This document shows positions 6,623 through 13,774 of a stretch of DNA of 18,570 nucleotides, piece after piece. Under the pieces are notes generated by a model that was not told where the DNA came from, made no database searches, and saw nothing but the letters and a program-made list of their open reading frames with translations. The position numbers were made by a program, and so were the translations under genes. Source of the DNA: VRUE01 sp047519745 (lineage in GTDB: Bacteria; Actinomycetota; Thermoleophilia; Solirubrobacterales; 70-9). The stretch is taken from positions 1-18,570 of the forward strand of contig JAPVSJ010000068.1 of NCBI GenBank assembly GCA_047519745.1, read 5' to 3'. The stretch's first letter is position 1, and the number at the start of each line of letters is the position of its first letter.

Positions 6623-7390
6623 TTGGCGGCGGGCGTGGACCTCGGTCTGAGCGGGCGGGTCGCGCTGGTGATGGGCGCCAGCGCGGGGATCGGGCAGGGG
6701 ATCGCCGAGACGCTCGCCCGCGAAGGCGCGCGCGTCGCCGTCACCAGCCGCTCGCAGGGACGCGCCGAGGAGGCCGCCGCGACGATCGAGGGGGAGGTCA
6801 GCCCCTTCGTCGCCGACGCGACCGACCTCGATCGCCTCGCCGAGCTGCCGGCCGAGGTCGAGGCGGCGCTGGGACCGATCGACGTCCTCGTCACCAACAC
6901 CGGCGGGCCACCCCTTGGAACCTCACTCATGCACCCGCTGGAGGACTGGGAGCAGGCCTACCGCTCGCTCGTCCTCGCCCCGCGCGTGCTCGCCAGCGCC
7001 ACCGTCCCCAGCATGCGGGAACGCGGTTGGGGGCGGGTCGTCAACGTCGGCTCCAGCTCGACCCGCGAGCCGATCGCCGGCCTCAGCCTCTCCAATACCC
7101 ACCGCATGGCCGCGGTCGGCTTTCTCAAGACCCTCTCGCGCGAGGTCGCCGCCGACGGGGTCACGGTCAACACCGTCGCCACCGGCCGCTTCGCCACCGA
7201 ACGGCTGGCCTCCAACTACGGCTCGATCGAGGCCGCGGAAGCCGCCGCCCAGCGCGACGTACCCGCCGCGCGCCTCGGCAGGCCCGAGGAGTACGGCGAC
7301 CTGGTCGCCTTCCTCTGCTCCGCTCGCGCCGCCTACATCACCGGCACGGTGATCCCGATCGACGGCGGCATGCTCCACGCGGCCTTCTGA
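6623..7390 (+). CDS. SDR-family oxidoreductase-like protein lacking the YxxxK pair
   Basis: A 255-aa single-domain Rossmann protein of classical-SDR length. Seen: the cofactor loop GASAGIGQ (residues 18-25), TNTGG (91-95) in place of NNAG, NVGSSS (141-146) carrying the catalytic-Ser region, and a C-terminal ITGTVIPIDGGM strand typical of FabG-like enzymes. By alignment from memory to FabG, the catalytic Tyr and Lys positions are Ser157 and Arg161 (S-N-T-H-R), so ordinary NAD(P)-dependent ketoreduction is doubtful; a subgroup of actinobacterial SDRs shares an 'LSN..R' pattern here. The start TTG 6623 has no clear Shine-Dalgarno; a TACTTT -10 at 6594-6599 suggests a very short leader. The gene starts only 39 bp from the divergent tRNA and is followed after 31 bp by the CDF exporter, probably one operon. 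Confidence 0.85.
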   Translation: MAAGVDLGLSGRVALVMGASAGIGQGIAETLAREGARVAVTSRSQGRAEEAAATIEGEVSPFVADATDLDRLAELPAEVEAALGPIDVLVTNTGGPPLGTSLMHPLEDWEQAYRSLVLAPRVLASATVPSMRERGWGRVVNVGSSSTREPIAGLSLSNTHRMAAVGFLKTLSREVAADGVTVNTVATGRFATERLASNYGSIEAAEAAAQRDVPAARLGRPEEYGDLVAFLCSARAAYITGTVIPIDGGMLHAAF

Positions 7391-7421
7391 GCCGCGGCGC
7401 GGCTCTTACGATGGGTGGGCG

Positions 7422-8330
7422 ATGAGCCACTCCCACTCCCATGCCGGCCACAGCCACGGCGCCTCTGCCGACGCCGACCGCGGCAAGCTGACGATCGCCC
7501 TCGTCCTGATCCTCGGCTTCATGGCGGCCGAGGTGGTGACCGGGATCCTCGCCAACTCCCTGGCACTGCTCTCCGACGCGGCGCACATGCTCACCGACGC
7601 GGCCGCGATCGGCCTCTCCCTGGTCGCCATCCACTTCGCCAAGCGCCCCGCCGAGGGCCGCATGACCTTCGGCTTCAAACGGGTCGAGATCCTCTCCGCG
7701 CAGGCGAACGGGATCACGCTGCTGGTGCTGGCGACGATCATCGCGATCGAGGCCGTGCGGCGGCTCTTCGATCCGCCCGCCGTCGACGGCGGCCTGATCC
7801 TCGCCGTCGCCCTGGCCGGGATCGTCGTCAACCTGGCAGCGACGGCCACGCTCGCCAGGGCCAACCGCCAGAGCCTCAACGTCGAGGGCAGCTTCCAACA
7901 CCTGCTGACCGACCTCTACGCCTTCGCCGGTACCGCGGTCGCCGCCGCGACGATCCTGCTGACCGGCTTCGACCGCGCCGACGCGATCGCCTCGCTGCTG
8001 GTCGCCGGCCTGATGCTGCGCTCGGCGTCCGGCCTGCTGCGCGAATCGGGGCGGATCTTCCTCGAGGCCTCGCCAAAGGGGATCGACCCCGAACGGATCG
8101 GCCGGCTGATGGCCGCCCAGCCCGGCGTGGTCGAGGTCCACGACCTGCACGTCTGGGAGGTGACCTCGGAGTTCCCGGCGCTCTCGGCGCACGTCACGGT
8201 CGAGCCCGACGCCGACTGCCACCGCGCCCGCCTCGAACTCGCCGAGCTGATCGAGCGCGAGTTCGGCATCCACCACACGACGCTGCAGGTCGAGCACGAG
8301 CCGAAGCGGCTCGTCCAGATCGAGGGCTAA
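7422..8330 (+). CDS. Cation diffusion facilitator (CzcD/ZitB-type) metal exporter
   Basis: A 302-aa inner-membrane CDF transporter that should export Zn2+ or similar divalent ions in exchange for protons. Residues 1-12 form a His-rich N-terminus (HSHSHAGHSH) typical of Zn exporters. Six hydrophobic segments lie at roughly 23-43, 48-70, 92-112, 124-144, 163-182 and 186-203. The two metal-site motifs are H55xxxD59 in TM2 (SDAAHMLTD) and H160xxxD164 in TM5 (QHLLTD), the His/Asp pattern linked to Zn selectivity. Residues ~215-300 are the cytoplasmic ferredoxin-like domain (VHDLHVWEVTSE, HVTVE, HHTTLQVEH). ATG 7422 has GGGTGGG just upstream. Its stop overlaps the convergent lysS stop by 3-4 bases. 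Pairing with the SDR gene is probably transcriptional, with no evident shared pathway. Confidence 0.92.
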   Translation: MSHSHSHAGHSHGASADADRGKLTIALVLILGFMAAEVVTGILANSLALLSDAAHMLTDAAAIGLSLVAIHFAKRPAEGRMTFGFKRVEILSAQANGITLLVLATIIAIEAVRRLFDPPAVDGGLILAVALAGIVVNLAATATLARANRQSLNVEGSFQHLLTDLYAFAGTAVAAATILLTGFDRADAIASLLVAGLMLRSASGLLRESGRIFLEASPKGIDPERIGRLMAAQPGVVEVHDLHVWEVTSEFPALSAHVTVEPDADCHRARLELAELIEREFGIHHTTLQVEHEPKRLVQIEG

Positions 8331-9802
8331 GAAGCGCCCTCGCCCGGCGCCTCGCGCATCGAGGGGAAGAGGATCACGTCGCGCAGGGTCTTGGCGCCGC
8401 TGAGGATCATCATCAGGCGGTCGACGCCGAGGCCGGAGCCGCTCGCCGTCAGCATCCCGTATTCGAGCGCCCGCACGAACTCCTCGTCGTGCTCGTGCGG
8501 CGTCTCCTCCGCCCCCGACTCCTGCCGTTCACGCTGTTCGACGAAGTGGCGGCGCTGTTCGATCGGGTCATTGACGTCGGTGCCGCCACCGGTGATCTCC
8601 ATCCCGGCGACGATCCCGTCGAAGGACGCCGCCAGCAGCTGCGGGTGCTCGGGCACCGGCTTGACCAGCGGCCAGATCGCCAGCGGCAGGTCGATGATGA
8701 AGGTCGGCTGGATCAGCTTCGGCTCGATCAGCTTGCCCTGCAGGGTGTCGACCAGCGCCGCCCAATCGTCGTCGGGCTCGGCATCGTCGCCGACGATCTC
8801 GGCCAGCTCGTCGCGGCTGGCCTTGGTGATGTCGACTCCGGTCTCTTCCTTCAGCAAGTCCTGCAGGCGCAGCCGCGGCCAGGGCGGCGCCAGGTCGATC
8901 GTCTCGCCGTCGCGCTCGACCTTGGTCGTCCCCAGCACCCGTTCGGCGACGCCGGAGACGATCCCCTCCGCCACATCCATCACGCCGTGGTAGTCGACGC
9001 CGCTGACGAACCACTCGAGCATCGTGAACTCGGGGTTGTGCTGCGGCGACATCCCCTCGTTGCGGAAGAACTTGCCGAGCTCGTAGACGTTCTCGAAGCC
9101 GCCGACGATCGCCCGCTTCAGGTACAGCTCGGTCGCGATCCGCAGGAACAGGTGGCGGTCGAGCGCGTTGTGGTGGGTCTTGAACGGGCGCGCCGCCGCG
9201 CCACCCGTCATCCGCTGCAGGATCGGCGTTTCCAGCTCGACGTAGTCGCGTTCGTCGAGGTGGTCGCGGATAGCCTTGACCACCTTGGCGCGCATCTGGA
9301 AGATCTCACGCGAGCGCTCGTTCGCCATCAGGTCGAGCTCGCGCTGGCGGTAGCGGACCTCGGGATCGGAGATGCCGTGGAAGAGGTCGGGCGGGTCGCG
9401 CAGCGCCTTGGCCAGCAGGGTGCACTCGGCCACCGCCACCGCCAGCTGGCCGCGCTTGGTCACGTGCAGGTGGCCGTCGACGCCGACCAGGTCGCCGATG
9501 TCGAGGTCCTCGATCCGGTCGAACGCCTCCTGGCCGAGCGCGTCGACGCGAGCATAGGCCTGGATCGTCCCGGTCAGGTCGCGGACGTCGAAGAAGAGCG
9601 TCTTGCCGTGGCCACGCTCGCCGACGACCCGCCCGGCGATCCGGCAGGTGTGCTCGGGGTGCTCGCCCTCCCCCAGCTCGGCGGGATCGTGCGCGGCGAG
9701 GACCGTCGCGATCTTGTCGCGGTCCGGAAAGGAGAAGGGGAATGGCTCGATCCCTTCGGACCGCAGCCGCTCGACCTTCTCCAGACGCTCCGCCGCGCTC
9801 AA
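8327..9802 (-). CDS. lysS: Class II lysyl-tRNA synthetase with a substituted amino-acid pocket
   Basis: A 491-aa cytoplasmic synthetase expected to attach lysine to tRNA-Lys. Residues ~53-135 are the OB-fold anticodon-binding domain (GRVVGERGHGKTLFFDVRD); 145-490 is the class II core with motif 1 (YVELETPIL, 187-195), motif 2 (FFRNEGMSPQHNPEFTMLE, 245-263) and motif 3 (GSGLGVDRL, 455-463). The ATP site is intact. Against E. coli LysS/LysU numbering as I recall it, Glu240, Arg262 and Glu278 are kept (E225, R247, E263), but Tyr280, Asn424, Phe426 and Glu428 correspond to F265, G405, G407 and D409, and the usual P.E.SPLAK reads PLAIWPLVK. Start TTG 9802 overlaps the prmC TGA as TTGA, so translation is coupled. 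It is the last gene of argF-lgt-prmC-lysS. Family is certain; amino-acid specificity is less so. Confidence 0.9.
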   Translation of the reverse strand: MSAAERLEKVERLRSEGIEPFPFSFPDRDKIATVLAAHDPAELGEGEHPEHTCRIAGRVVGERGHGKTLFFDVRDLTGTIQAYARVDALGQEAFDRIEDLDIGDLVGVDGHLHVTKRGQLAVAVAECTLLAKALRDPPDLFHGISDPEVRYRQRELDLMANERSREIFQMRAKVVKAIRDHLDERDYVELETPILQRMTGGAAARPFKTHHNALDRHLFLRIATELYLKRAIVGGFENVYELGKFFRNEGMSPQHNPEFTMLEWFVSGVDYHGVMDVAEGIVSGVAERVLGTTKVERDGETIDLAPPWPRLRLQDLLKEETGVDITKASRDELAEIVGDDAEPDDDWAALVDTLQGKLIEPKLIQPTFIIDLPLAIWPLVKPVPEHPQLLAASFDGIVAGMEITGGGTDVNDPIEQRRHFVEQRERQESGAEETPHEHDEEFVRALEYGMLTASGSGLGVDRLMMILSGAKTLRDVILFPSMREAPGEGAS

Positions 9803-10650
9803 GGCGCGACGCCGACGGTTACCCGCTCACCACCCATGTAGTCGCGCATAGTAGTTGCGTCGCGCAGCATCTCGCGCATTGCCGGCCCGTGGTGCGTGTC
9901 GTGCTCCATCGCCAGCTTCCAGCCGCTCGGCGTTTCCTCGATCAGTCCGCGGATCACGCCCAGGCCGTCCGCCCCACAGTTGCCGGTGACCGCGATCCGC
10001 GGCTCGCGCTTGATCTCCGGCGAGCGCTCGTCGATCGTCTCGTCGGTGACGTAGGGCAGGTTGGCGATCACCATGTCGACGTCTTCCTCCAACACCGCCT
10101 CCGGCAGGCCTTCGGCGACGGTGACCTCCAGCTCGAGGCCAAGGCGCTCGGCGTTCTCGCGCGCGGCCTCGGCCGCTTCGGGCGAGAGGTCCGAGGCGGT
10201 GATGCGCAGGTCCGGGCGCTCGGACATCAGCGCCAGGGCGATCGCGCCCGAGCCGGTGCCGACCTCGTGCACGCGGGCGCCCTGCGGCAGTTCGGCGCCG
10301 ACCTCGACCAGCAGCTCGGTCTCGCGGCGCGGCCAGAGGACGCGCGGGTCGACGTGGATCTCGAGGTCGCGGAAGGGGGCGCGTTCGAGCACATAGGCCA
10401 AGGGCTCGTGGTCGGCGCGGCGGGCAACCGCGGCCTCGATCGCTGCGACGACCTGTGGGGATGCCTCGCCGGAGCCGTCGCGAGAGAGCTCCTCGACGCT
10501 GACGCCAAGCGCGTTGGCGACAAGCGCCGCGGCGTCGCCGGCCGGGTCTTCGCAACCCGCTGCCCTGATCGTCTCCGTCGCGGTGTCAAGCAGCTCGCCG
10601 ACCGTCGCGGCGGACGAACCTCCCCCGCTACCGGTCTCCACTGCGTCCAC
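9799..10650 (-). CDS. prmC: Release factor glutamine methyltransferase PrmC (HemK)
   Basis: A 283-aa SAM-dependent enzyme that should N5-methylate the Gln of the GGQ motif in RF1 and RF2. Residues ~14-85 form the N-terminal helical domain that grips the release factor. The Rossmann methyltransferase domain follows, with the PRRETE segment (107-112; usually PRPETE), motif I VHEVGTGSGAIALAL (127-141), the acidic SDLSPEA region (153-159) and NLPY (197-200) instead of the usual NPPY, then the PEIKREPR and DGL hallmarks. The N-terminal ~12 residues (Gly/Ser-rich) are dispensable-looking. Start GTG 10650 has GGAGG about eight bases upstream. It is 17 bp after lgt and overlaps lysS by 4 bp. prmC more often follows prfA, so the lysS pairing is notable but not alarming. 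NLPY is tolerated in related methyltransferases such as KsgA, so activity is likely. Confidence 0.88.
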   Translation of the reverse strand: MDAVETGSGGGSSAATVGELLDTATETIRAAGCEDPAGDAAALVANALGVSVEELSRDGSGEASPQVVAAIEAAVARRADHEPLAYVLERAPFRDLEIHVDPRVLWPRRETELLVEVGAELPQGARVHEVGTGSGAIALALMSERPDLRITASDLSPEAAEAARENAERLGLELEVTVAEGLPEAVLEEDVDMVIANLPYVTDETIDERSPEIKREPRIAVTGNCGADGLGVIRGLIEETPSGWKLAMEHDTHHGPAMREMLRDATTMRDYMGGERVTVGVAP

Positions 10651-10667
10651 TCCACTCGCCTCCTCGT

Positions 10668-11456
10668 TTAACTAAAAGTATTTTGCGCAAGATTAACAGC
10701 GCCTCCGCGAGACAGGGTCCCGTGTCGCTGCCTGACCAGGCAGATCCAGAGAACGCCGGCGAGCATCATTGCAAGGCTCTCCAGCTGGGGACCGGTCAGA
10801 CCAAGCGCGGCCTCGCTGTTGCGCCTGAGGAACTCGACCAGGAAGCGCTCGGCGCCGGCGTATACGAGGTAGGCCGCGAACAGCACCCCGGCGCGGAAGC
10901 GCTCGCGCAGCTGCCACAGCATCCACGCCCCGAGGCCCATCGCCAGCGTCTCGTAGACCGGGGTCGGGTGGACGGTGCGATCGGTGGGGACGGTGCCGTC
11001 GGGGTAGGACATCGCCCAGGGCCCGTTCCACGGCTTGCCGTAGTCGCCGTCGCCGGAGAGCTGGCAGCCGACACGGCCGACCGCGTAGCCGAGCGCGAGC
11101 GCGGGCGCCGCCAGGTCGAGCAGCGCCAGGCCGACGAAGTCGCGGTACCAGGCCCAGGCGAGGACGGCGAGGGCGCCGCCGATCGCGCCGCCGTACCAGA
11201 CCAGCCCCGAGCCGCCGAAGAGGTTGCCGAGCAGATCGCCCTTGACGCTGTCGTAGTTCTGGACGATGAAGTAGAGGCGCGAGCCGACGACGCCGCCGGC
11301 GAGGGCGGCGAAGCCCATCTCATAGGCCCAGTCGACCGGCTTGCCGATCTCCTTCAACCGCTTGGCGATCAGCGCCCCGGCGGCGAGGAAGGCAAGGGCG
11401 AACATCAGGCCGAAGGTCTGCAGGGTCAGCGGGCCGAGGGTGATCTCCGGGTACAT
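10668..11456 (-). CDS. lgt: Phosphatidylglycerol-prolipoprotein diacylglyceryl transferase
   Basis: A 262-aa polytopic membrane enzyme that transfers diacylglycerol from phosphatidylglycerol to the lipobox Cys of prolipoproteins, the first step of lipoprotein maturation. Seen: a start-proximal hydrophobic helix (TFGLMFALAFLAAGALIA, ~13-30), GLVWYGGAIGG (84-94), the signature GRVGCQLSGDGDYG (127-140) with the essential Arg128, HPTPVYE (163-169) and the last-helix AERFLVEFLRR (202-212) with the conserved Arg/Glu pair. The length fits the family. ATG 11456 is chosen because the family's N-terminus (YPEI.LGP) starts there; the frame runs further upstream only as an antisense shadow of argF. It starts 2 nt after the argF stop, in the argF-lgt-prmC-lysS operon. 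Confidence 0.92.
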   Translation of the reverse strand: MYPEITLGPLTLQTFGLMFALAFLAAGALIAKRLKEIGKPVDWAYEMGFAALAGGVVGSRLYFIVQNYDSVKGDLLGNLFGGSGLVWYGGAIGGALAVLAWAWYRDFVGLALLDLAAPALALGYAVGRVGCQLSGDGDYGKPWNGPWAMSYPDGTVPTDRTVHPTPVYETLAMGLGAWMLWQLRERFRAGVLFAAYLVYAGAERFLVEFLRRNSEAALGLTGPQLESLAMMLAGVLWICLVRQRHGTLSRGGAVNLAQNTFS

Positions 11457-11458
11457 GC

Positions 11459-12373
11459 CTACTCGACGAGAAGCGTACGCAGCAGCGCCTTCTGGGTGTG
11501 GAGGCGGTTCTCGGCCTGGTCCCAGACGGCGGAGCGCGGGCCGTAGAGGACCTCGGCGGCGATCTCCTCGCCGGGGTGGGCGGGAAGGCAGTGGAGGACG
11601 ATCGCGCTGTCCTTGGCCGCGCCGAGCAGGTCGGCGTCGACGCGGAACGGGGTCAGGTCGGCGCGGCGGCGATCCGCCGCCTTCTCGTCGCCCATGCTGA
11701 CCCAGACGTCGGTGTAGATCGCGTCGGCGCCGGAGACGGCGAGGCGCGGGTCCTCGGTCAGCTTGACGCCATGTCCCTCCTCCAGCTGATATCCCGCTGG
11801 CGCGGCGACGGTCAGCTCGACATCGGTCAGCTCGCAGGCGATCGCGAGTGAGCGGGCGACGTTGTTGCCGTCGCCGACGTAGGCGAGGCGCAGCCCGCGC
11901 AGGTCGCCGAAGCGCTCGCGCAGCGTGAGCAGGTCGGCGAGCGCCTGGCAGGGGTGGTGGAGCGGGGTGAGCGCGTTGACGACCGGGACCTCGGCCTCGG
12001 CGGCCAGCTCGGCGACCGCCTCGTGGGAGCCAGAGCGGATCACGATCGCGTCGAGGTAGCGCGAGAGCACGCGGCCGGTGTCGCCGGGCGACTCGCCACG
12101 CGAGAGCTGCATTTCGTCGCCGCGCAGGACGATCGGCGTCGCGCCGAGCTCGGCGACGCCGACCTCGAAGGAGATCCGCGTCCGGGTCGAGGGCTTCTCG
12201 AAGACCAAAGCGATGCTGCACCCGGCCAGCGATGTGTCCGGGGCGCCTTTTGAGTGCACGGCACCAGAAACGCGCCCCGCGGCGCGGCCGGCTTTGAGTT
12301 CGGCGGCGAGATCGAGCAGCTCGAAGAGCTCGAAGGCCCCGAGCTCTTCGCCGGTGAGGAAGTCGCGCTTCAA
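11459..12373 (-). CDS. argF: Ornithine carbamoyltransferase
   Basis: A 304-aa cytoplasmic enzyme that makes citrulline from ornithine and carbamoyl phosphate (arginine biosynthesis). Seen: the carbamoyl-phosphate loop FEKPSTRTR (58-66), HPCQ (140-143), the ornithine-side VSMGDE (225-230) and HCLPAHPGEE (261-270; usually HCLPAHRGEE). An extra ~15 residues lie near 30-48 before the first beta strand. TTG 12373 is the only plausible start at the family's N-terminus (KRDFLTGEEL); there is no Shine-Dalgarno, but TAGTAT lies exactly 7 nt upstream, which would make the mRNA leaderless. It heads the operon with lgt, prmC and lysS and is divergent from the EEP gene with only 18 bp between the start codons. 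No other arg genes are in the window. Confidence 0.93.
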   Translation of the reverse strand: MKRDFLTGEELGAFELFELLDLAAELKAGRAAGRVSGAVHSKGAPDTSLAGCSIALVFEKPSTRTRISFEVGVAELGATPIVLRGDEMQLSRGESPGDTGRVLSRYLDAIVIRSGSHEAVAELAAEAEVPVVNALTPLHHPCQALADLLTLRERFGDLRGLRLAYVGDGNNVARSLAIACELTDVELTVAAPAGYQLEEGHGVKLTEDPRLAVSGADAIYTDVWVSMGDEKAADRRRADLTPFRVDADLLGAAKDSAIVLHCLPAHPGEEIAAEVLYGPRSAVWDQAENRLHTQKALLRTLLVE

Positions 12374-12391
12374 GGCGGAGATACTAGGGGG
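12374..12391. promoter_or_regulatory. Compact divergent promoter with overlapping -10 boxes
   Basis: The 18 bp between the argF TTG and the EEP GTG hold a minus-strand TAGTAT (12386-12381), 7 nt from the TTG, and a plus-strand GATACT (12380-12385), 6 nt from the GTG. Both distances fit leaderless transcription starting at the start codon. Each -35 would lie inside the opposite coding region. Sequence-based inference only. Confidence 0.45.
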
Positions 12392-13204
12392 GTGGAGGTC
12401 ACGGCAATCTCTTGGAACCTCTTCCACGGGCGCGACTTCCCACCCGATCCGGCGCTGCGCACCTGGCGCTCGCGGTTGCTGCGCGTGACCGAGCGCAACG
12501 AGACCCACGTTCAGGTCAACCGCGAGCTGCTGCCCGAGTTCTGCCATCTGCTGGCCGGCGCAGAGTGGGACGTGGCGCTGCTGCAGGAGTGCCCGCCGCG
12601 CTGGTGGGGGCCACTGGCGGAGGCCTGCGACGCGGAGGCGCACGGCGTCCTCACCTCGCGCAACTCGCTCGGCTCCCTGCGCGCGCTCGCCGCCCGACTC
12701 AACCCCGACCTGATCGCCTCGGGCGAGGGCGGCTCGAACCTCACCCTGGTACGAGGCGGAATCGTCGCGCGCCGCGAGCTGACGATCCACGAAGGCAAGC
12801 CCGAGCGGCGGGCGATGGCCTTCACCCGCACCGGCTCGGGCATCTGCGTCGCCAACCTGCACGCGACCAACGACCGTCCCGAGCTGGCGAGCGAGGACGT
12901 GCTGCGCGCCGCAGAGGCCGCAAGCGGGTGGGCGGCCGAGGCGCCACTGATCTTCGGCGGCGACCTCAACCTGCGGCCGCGGCAGAGCCCCGCGCTCTTC
13001 GCCGAGCTTGCCGAGCGCTTCGGCTTAGCCGCCCCGACCGCGCCCGACGCGATCGATCACATCCTCTCGCGCGGGCTCGAAATGGTCGAGGCCCCTCACC
13101 AGTGGCCTCCCCAACAGCGGGAGCTGAACGAGGACGGCCTCGCCCTCCGCCTCTCCGACCACGCTCCGGTGGAGGCACGTTTCGCCCTGTCAACCTCAAG
13201 GTAA
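12392..13204 (+). CDS. Endonuclease/exonuclease/phosphatase (EEP) family hydrolase
   Basis: A 270-aa metal-dependent phosphohydrolase of the EEP (DNase I-like) superfamily. The motifs appear in order: SWNLFHGR (7-13, catalytic Asn), LLQECP (63-68, metal-binding Glu), NLHATN (155-160), FGGDLNLRP (188-196, catalytic Asp and Asn), DHILSRG (222-228) and LSDHAPV (254-260, general-base His). The complete set implies activity, but members act on DNA, phospholipids or inositol phosphates, and the substrate cannot be told from sequence. No signal peptide is seen, so it is probably cytoplasmic. GTG 12392 is chosen because EVTAISWN starts the fold there; upstream codons are antisense argF. A perfect 14-bp terminator follows the stop, so it is probably monocistronic. 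Confidence 0.85.
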   Translation: MEVTAISWNLFHGRDFPPDPALRTWRSRLLRVTERNETHVQVNRELLPEFCHLLAGAEWDVALLQECPPRWWGPLAEACDAEAHGVLTSRNSLGSLRALAARLNPDLIASGEGGSNLTLVRGGIVARRELTIHEGKPERRAMAFTRTGSGICVANLHATNDRPELASEDVLRAAEAASGWAAEAPLIFGGDLNLRPRQSPALFAELAERFGLAAPTAPDAIDHILSRGLEMVEAPHQWPPQQRELNEDGLALRLSDHAPVEARFALSTSR

Positions 13205-13224
13205 TGAGATAGTCAGTCATCGAA

Positions 13225-13261
13225 ACCGCAAAAACCCTTCTCCAGGGAGGGTTTTTGCGGT
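13225..13261 (+). terminator. Terminator after the EEP gene
   Basis: Perfect 14-bp arms (13225-13238 and 13248-13261) with a 9-nt loop start 21 bases after the EEP stop. A T5 run sits inside the right arm and an A5 run inside the left, so the stem resembles a Rho-independent terminator. It separates the EEP gene from the downstream operon. Confidence 0.85.
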
Positions 13262-13302
13262 CTCGACGCCCCAACCCCAAGCGAGACAGGAGGCAACTGA
13301 GC

Positions 13303-13758
13303 ATGGCCACGAAAAACCAGTCGTCCGGCAAAGCGGCGAAAAAAGCGAAAGTCGGGTCGCAGGCCAAGAAAGCGTCCGCTCGCAAGCCGGCGCCCAAATC
13401 GAAAGCCAAAGGCAAAGCGAAACCGAAAGCGGCCAAAAAAGCCGGCCGGAGCAGCGTCACCGGCCTCGACAAGAGCGTCGAGCAGTTCCGCGAGAGCCTC
13501 GAACACAGCGTCACCCTGAGCAAGGACCGTCTGCAGGAGGTCGTCGACGACGCGGTCAAGCGCGGCCGGATGACCCGCGGCGACGCCGAGAAGATGGTCT
13601 CCGACCTGATCAAACGCGGCCGCCGGCAGACCGACGGCCTGCTCAAAGAGCTGGAACGACTGGTCAAACAGGCGCGCAAAGAGGTCGGCGGGCGGGCGGC
13701 GCCGGTGCGCAAACAGGCGACTCAGGCGGCGCGCCGCGCGCGCAAGAAACTCGGCTAG
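13303..13758 (+). CDS. Lys/Ala-rich basic protein with a phasin-like helical domain
   Basis: A 151-aa, strongly basic protein. Residues 1-50 are a disordered Lys/Ala/Pro/Ser tail resembling histone H1 and the tails of mycobacterial HU. Residues ~55-128 form an amphipathic helical segment (LDKSVEQFRESLEHSV, then RGRMTRGDAEKMVSDLIKRG, then LLKELERLVKQAR) of the phasin/polyhydroxyalkanoate-granule-like type common in actinobacteria. Residues 131-151 are a second basic tail. The likely role is binding DNA, RNA or a polyanionic surface; granule association is also possible. Oddly, about 14 of the first 16 lysines use AAA whereas neighbouring genes use mostly AAG. ATG 13303 has AGGAGG (13288-13293) nine bases upstream. 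It sits 16 bp before the methyltransferase, so the two are probably cotranscribed. Confidence 0.85.
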   Translation: MATKNQSSGKAAKKAKVGSQAKKASARKPAPKSKAKGKAKPKAAKKAGRSSVTGLDKSVEQFRESLEHSVTLSKDRLQEVVDDAVKRGRMTRGDAEKMVSDLIKRGRRQTDGLLKELERLVKQARKEVGGRAAPVRKQATQAARRARKKLG

Positions 13759-13774
13759 CGGGCAACTGGGCGCC

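Noticed and set aside
7415..9841. An 808-codon plus-strand open frame across the CDF and lysS genes
   Set aside because: It is out of frame with the CDF transporter and antisense to lysS; its Arg/Asp/Leu-rich, motif-free translation is typical of high-GC shadow frames.
11457..12221. N-terminal extension of lgt
   Set aside because: It is an Arg-rich out-of-frame reading of argF; the Lgt family N-terminus begins at the ATG at 11456.
12374..12862. N-terminal extension of argF upstream of TTG 12373
   Set aside because: The extra residues lie antisense to the EEP gene, have no resemblance to ornithine carbamoyltransferases, and would exceed the family length by about 160 aa.
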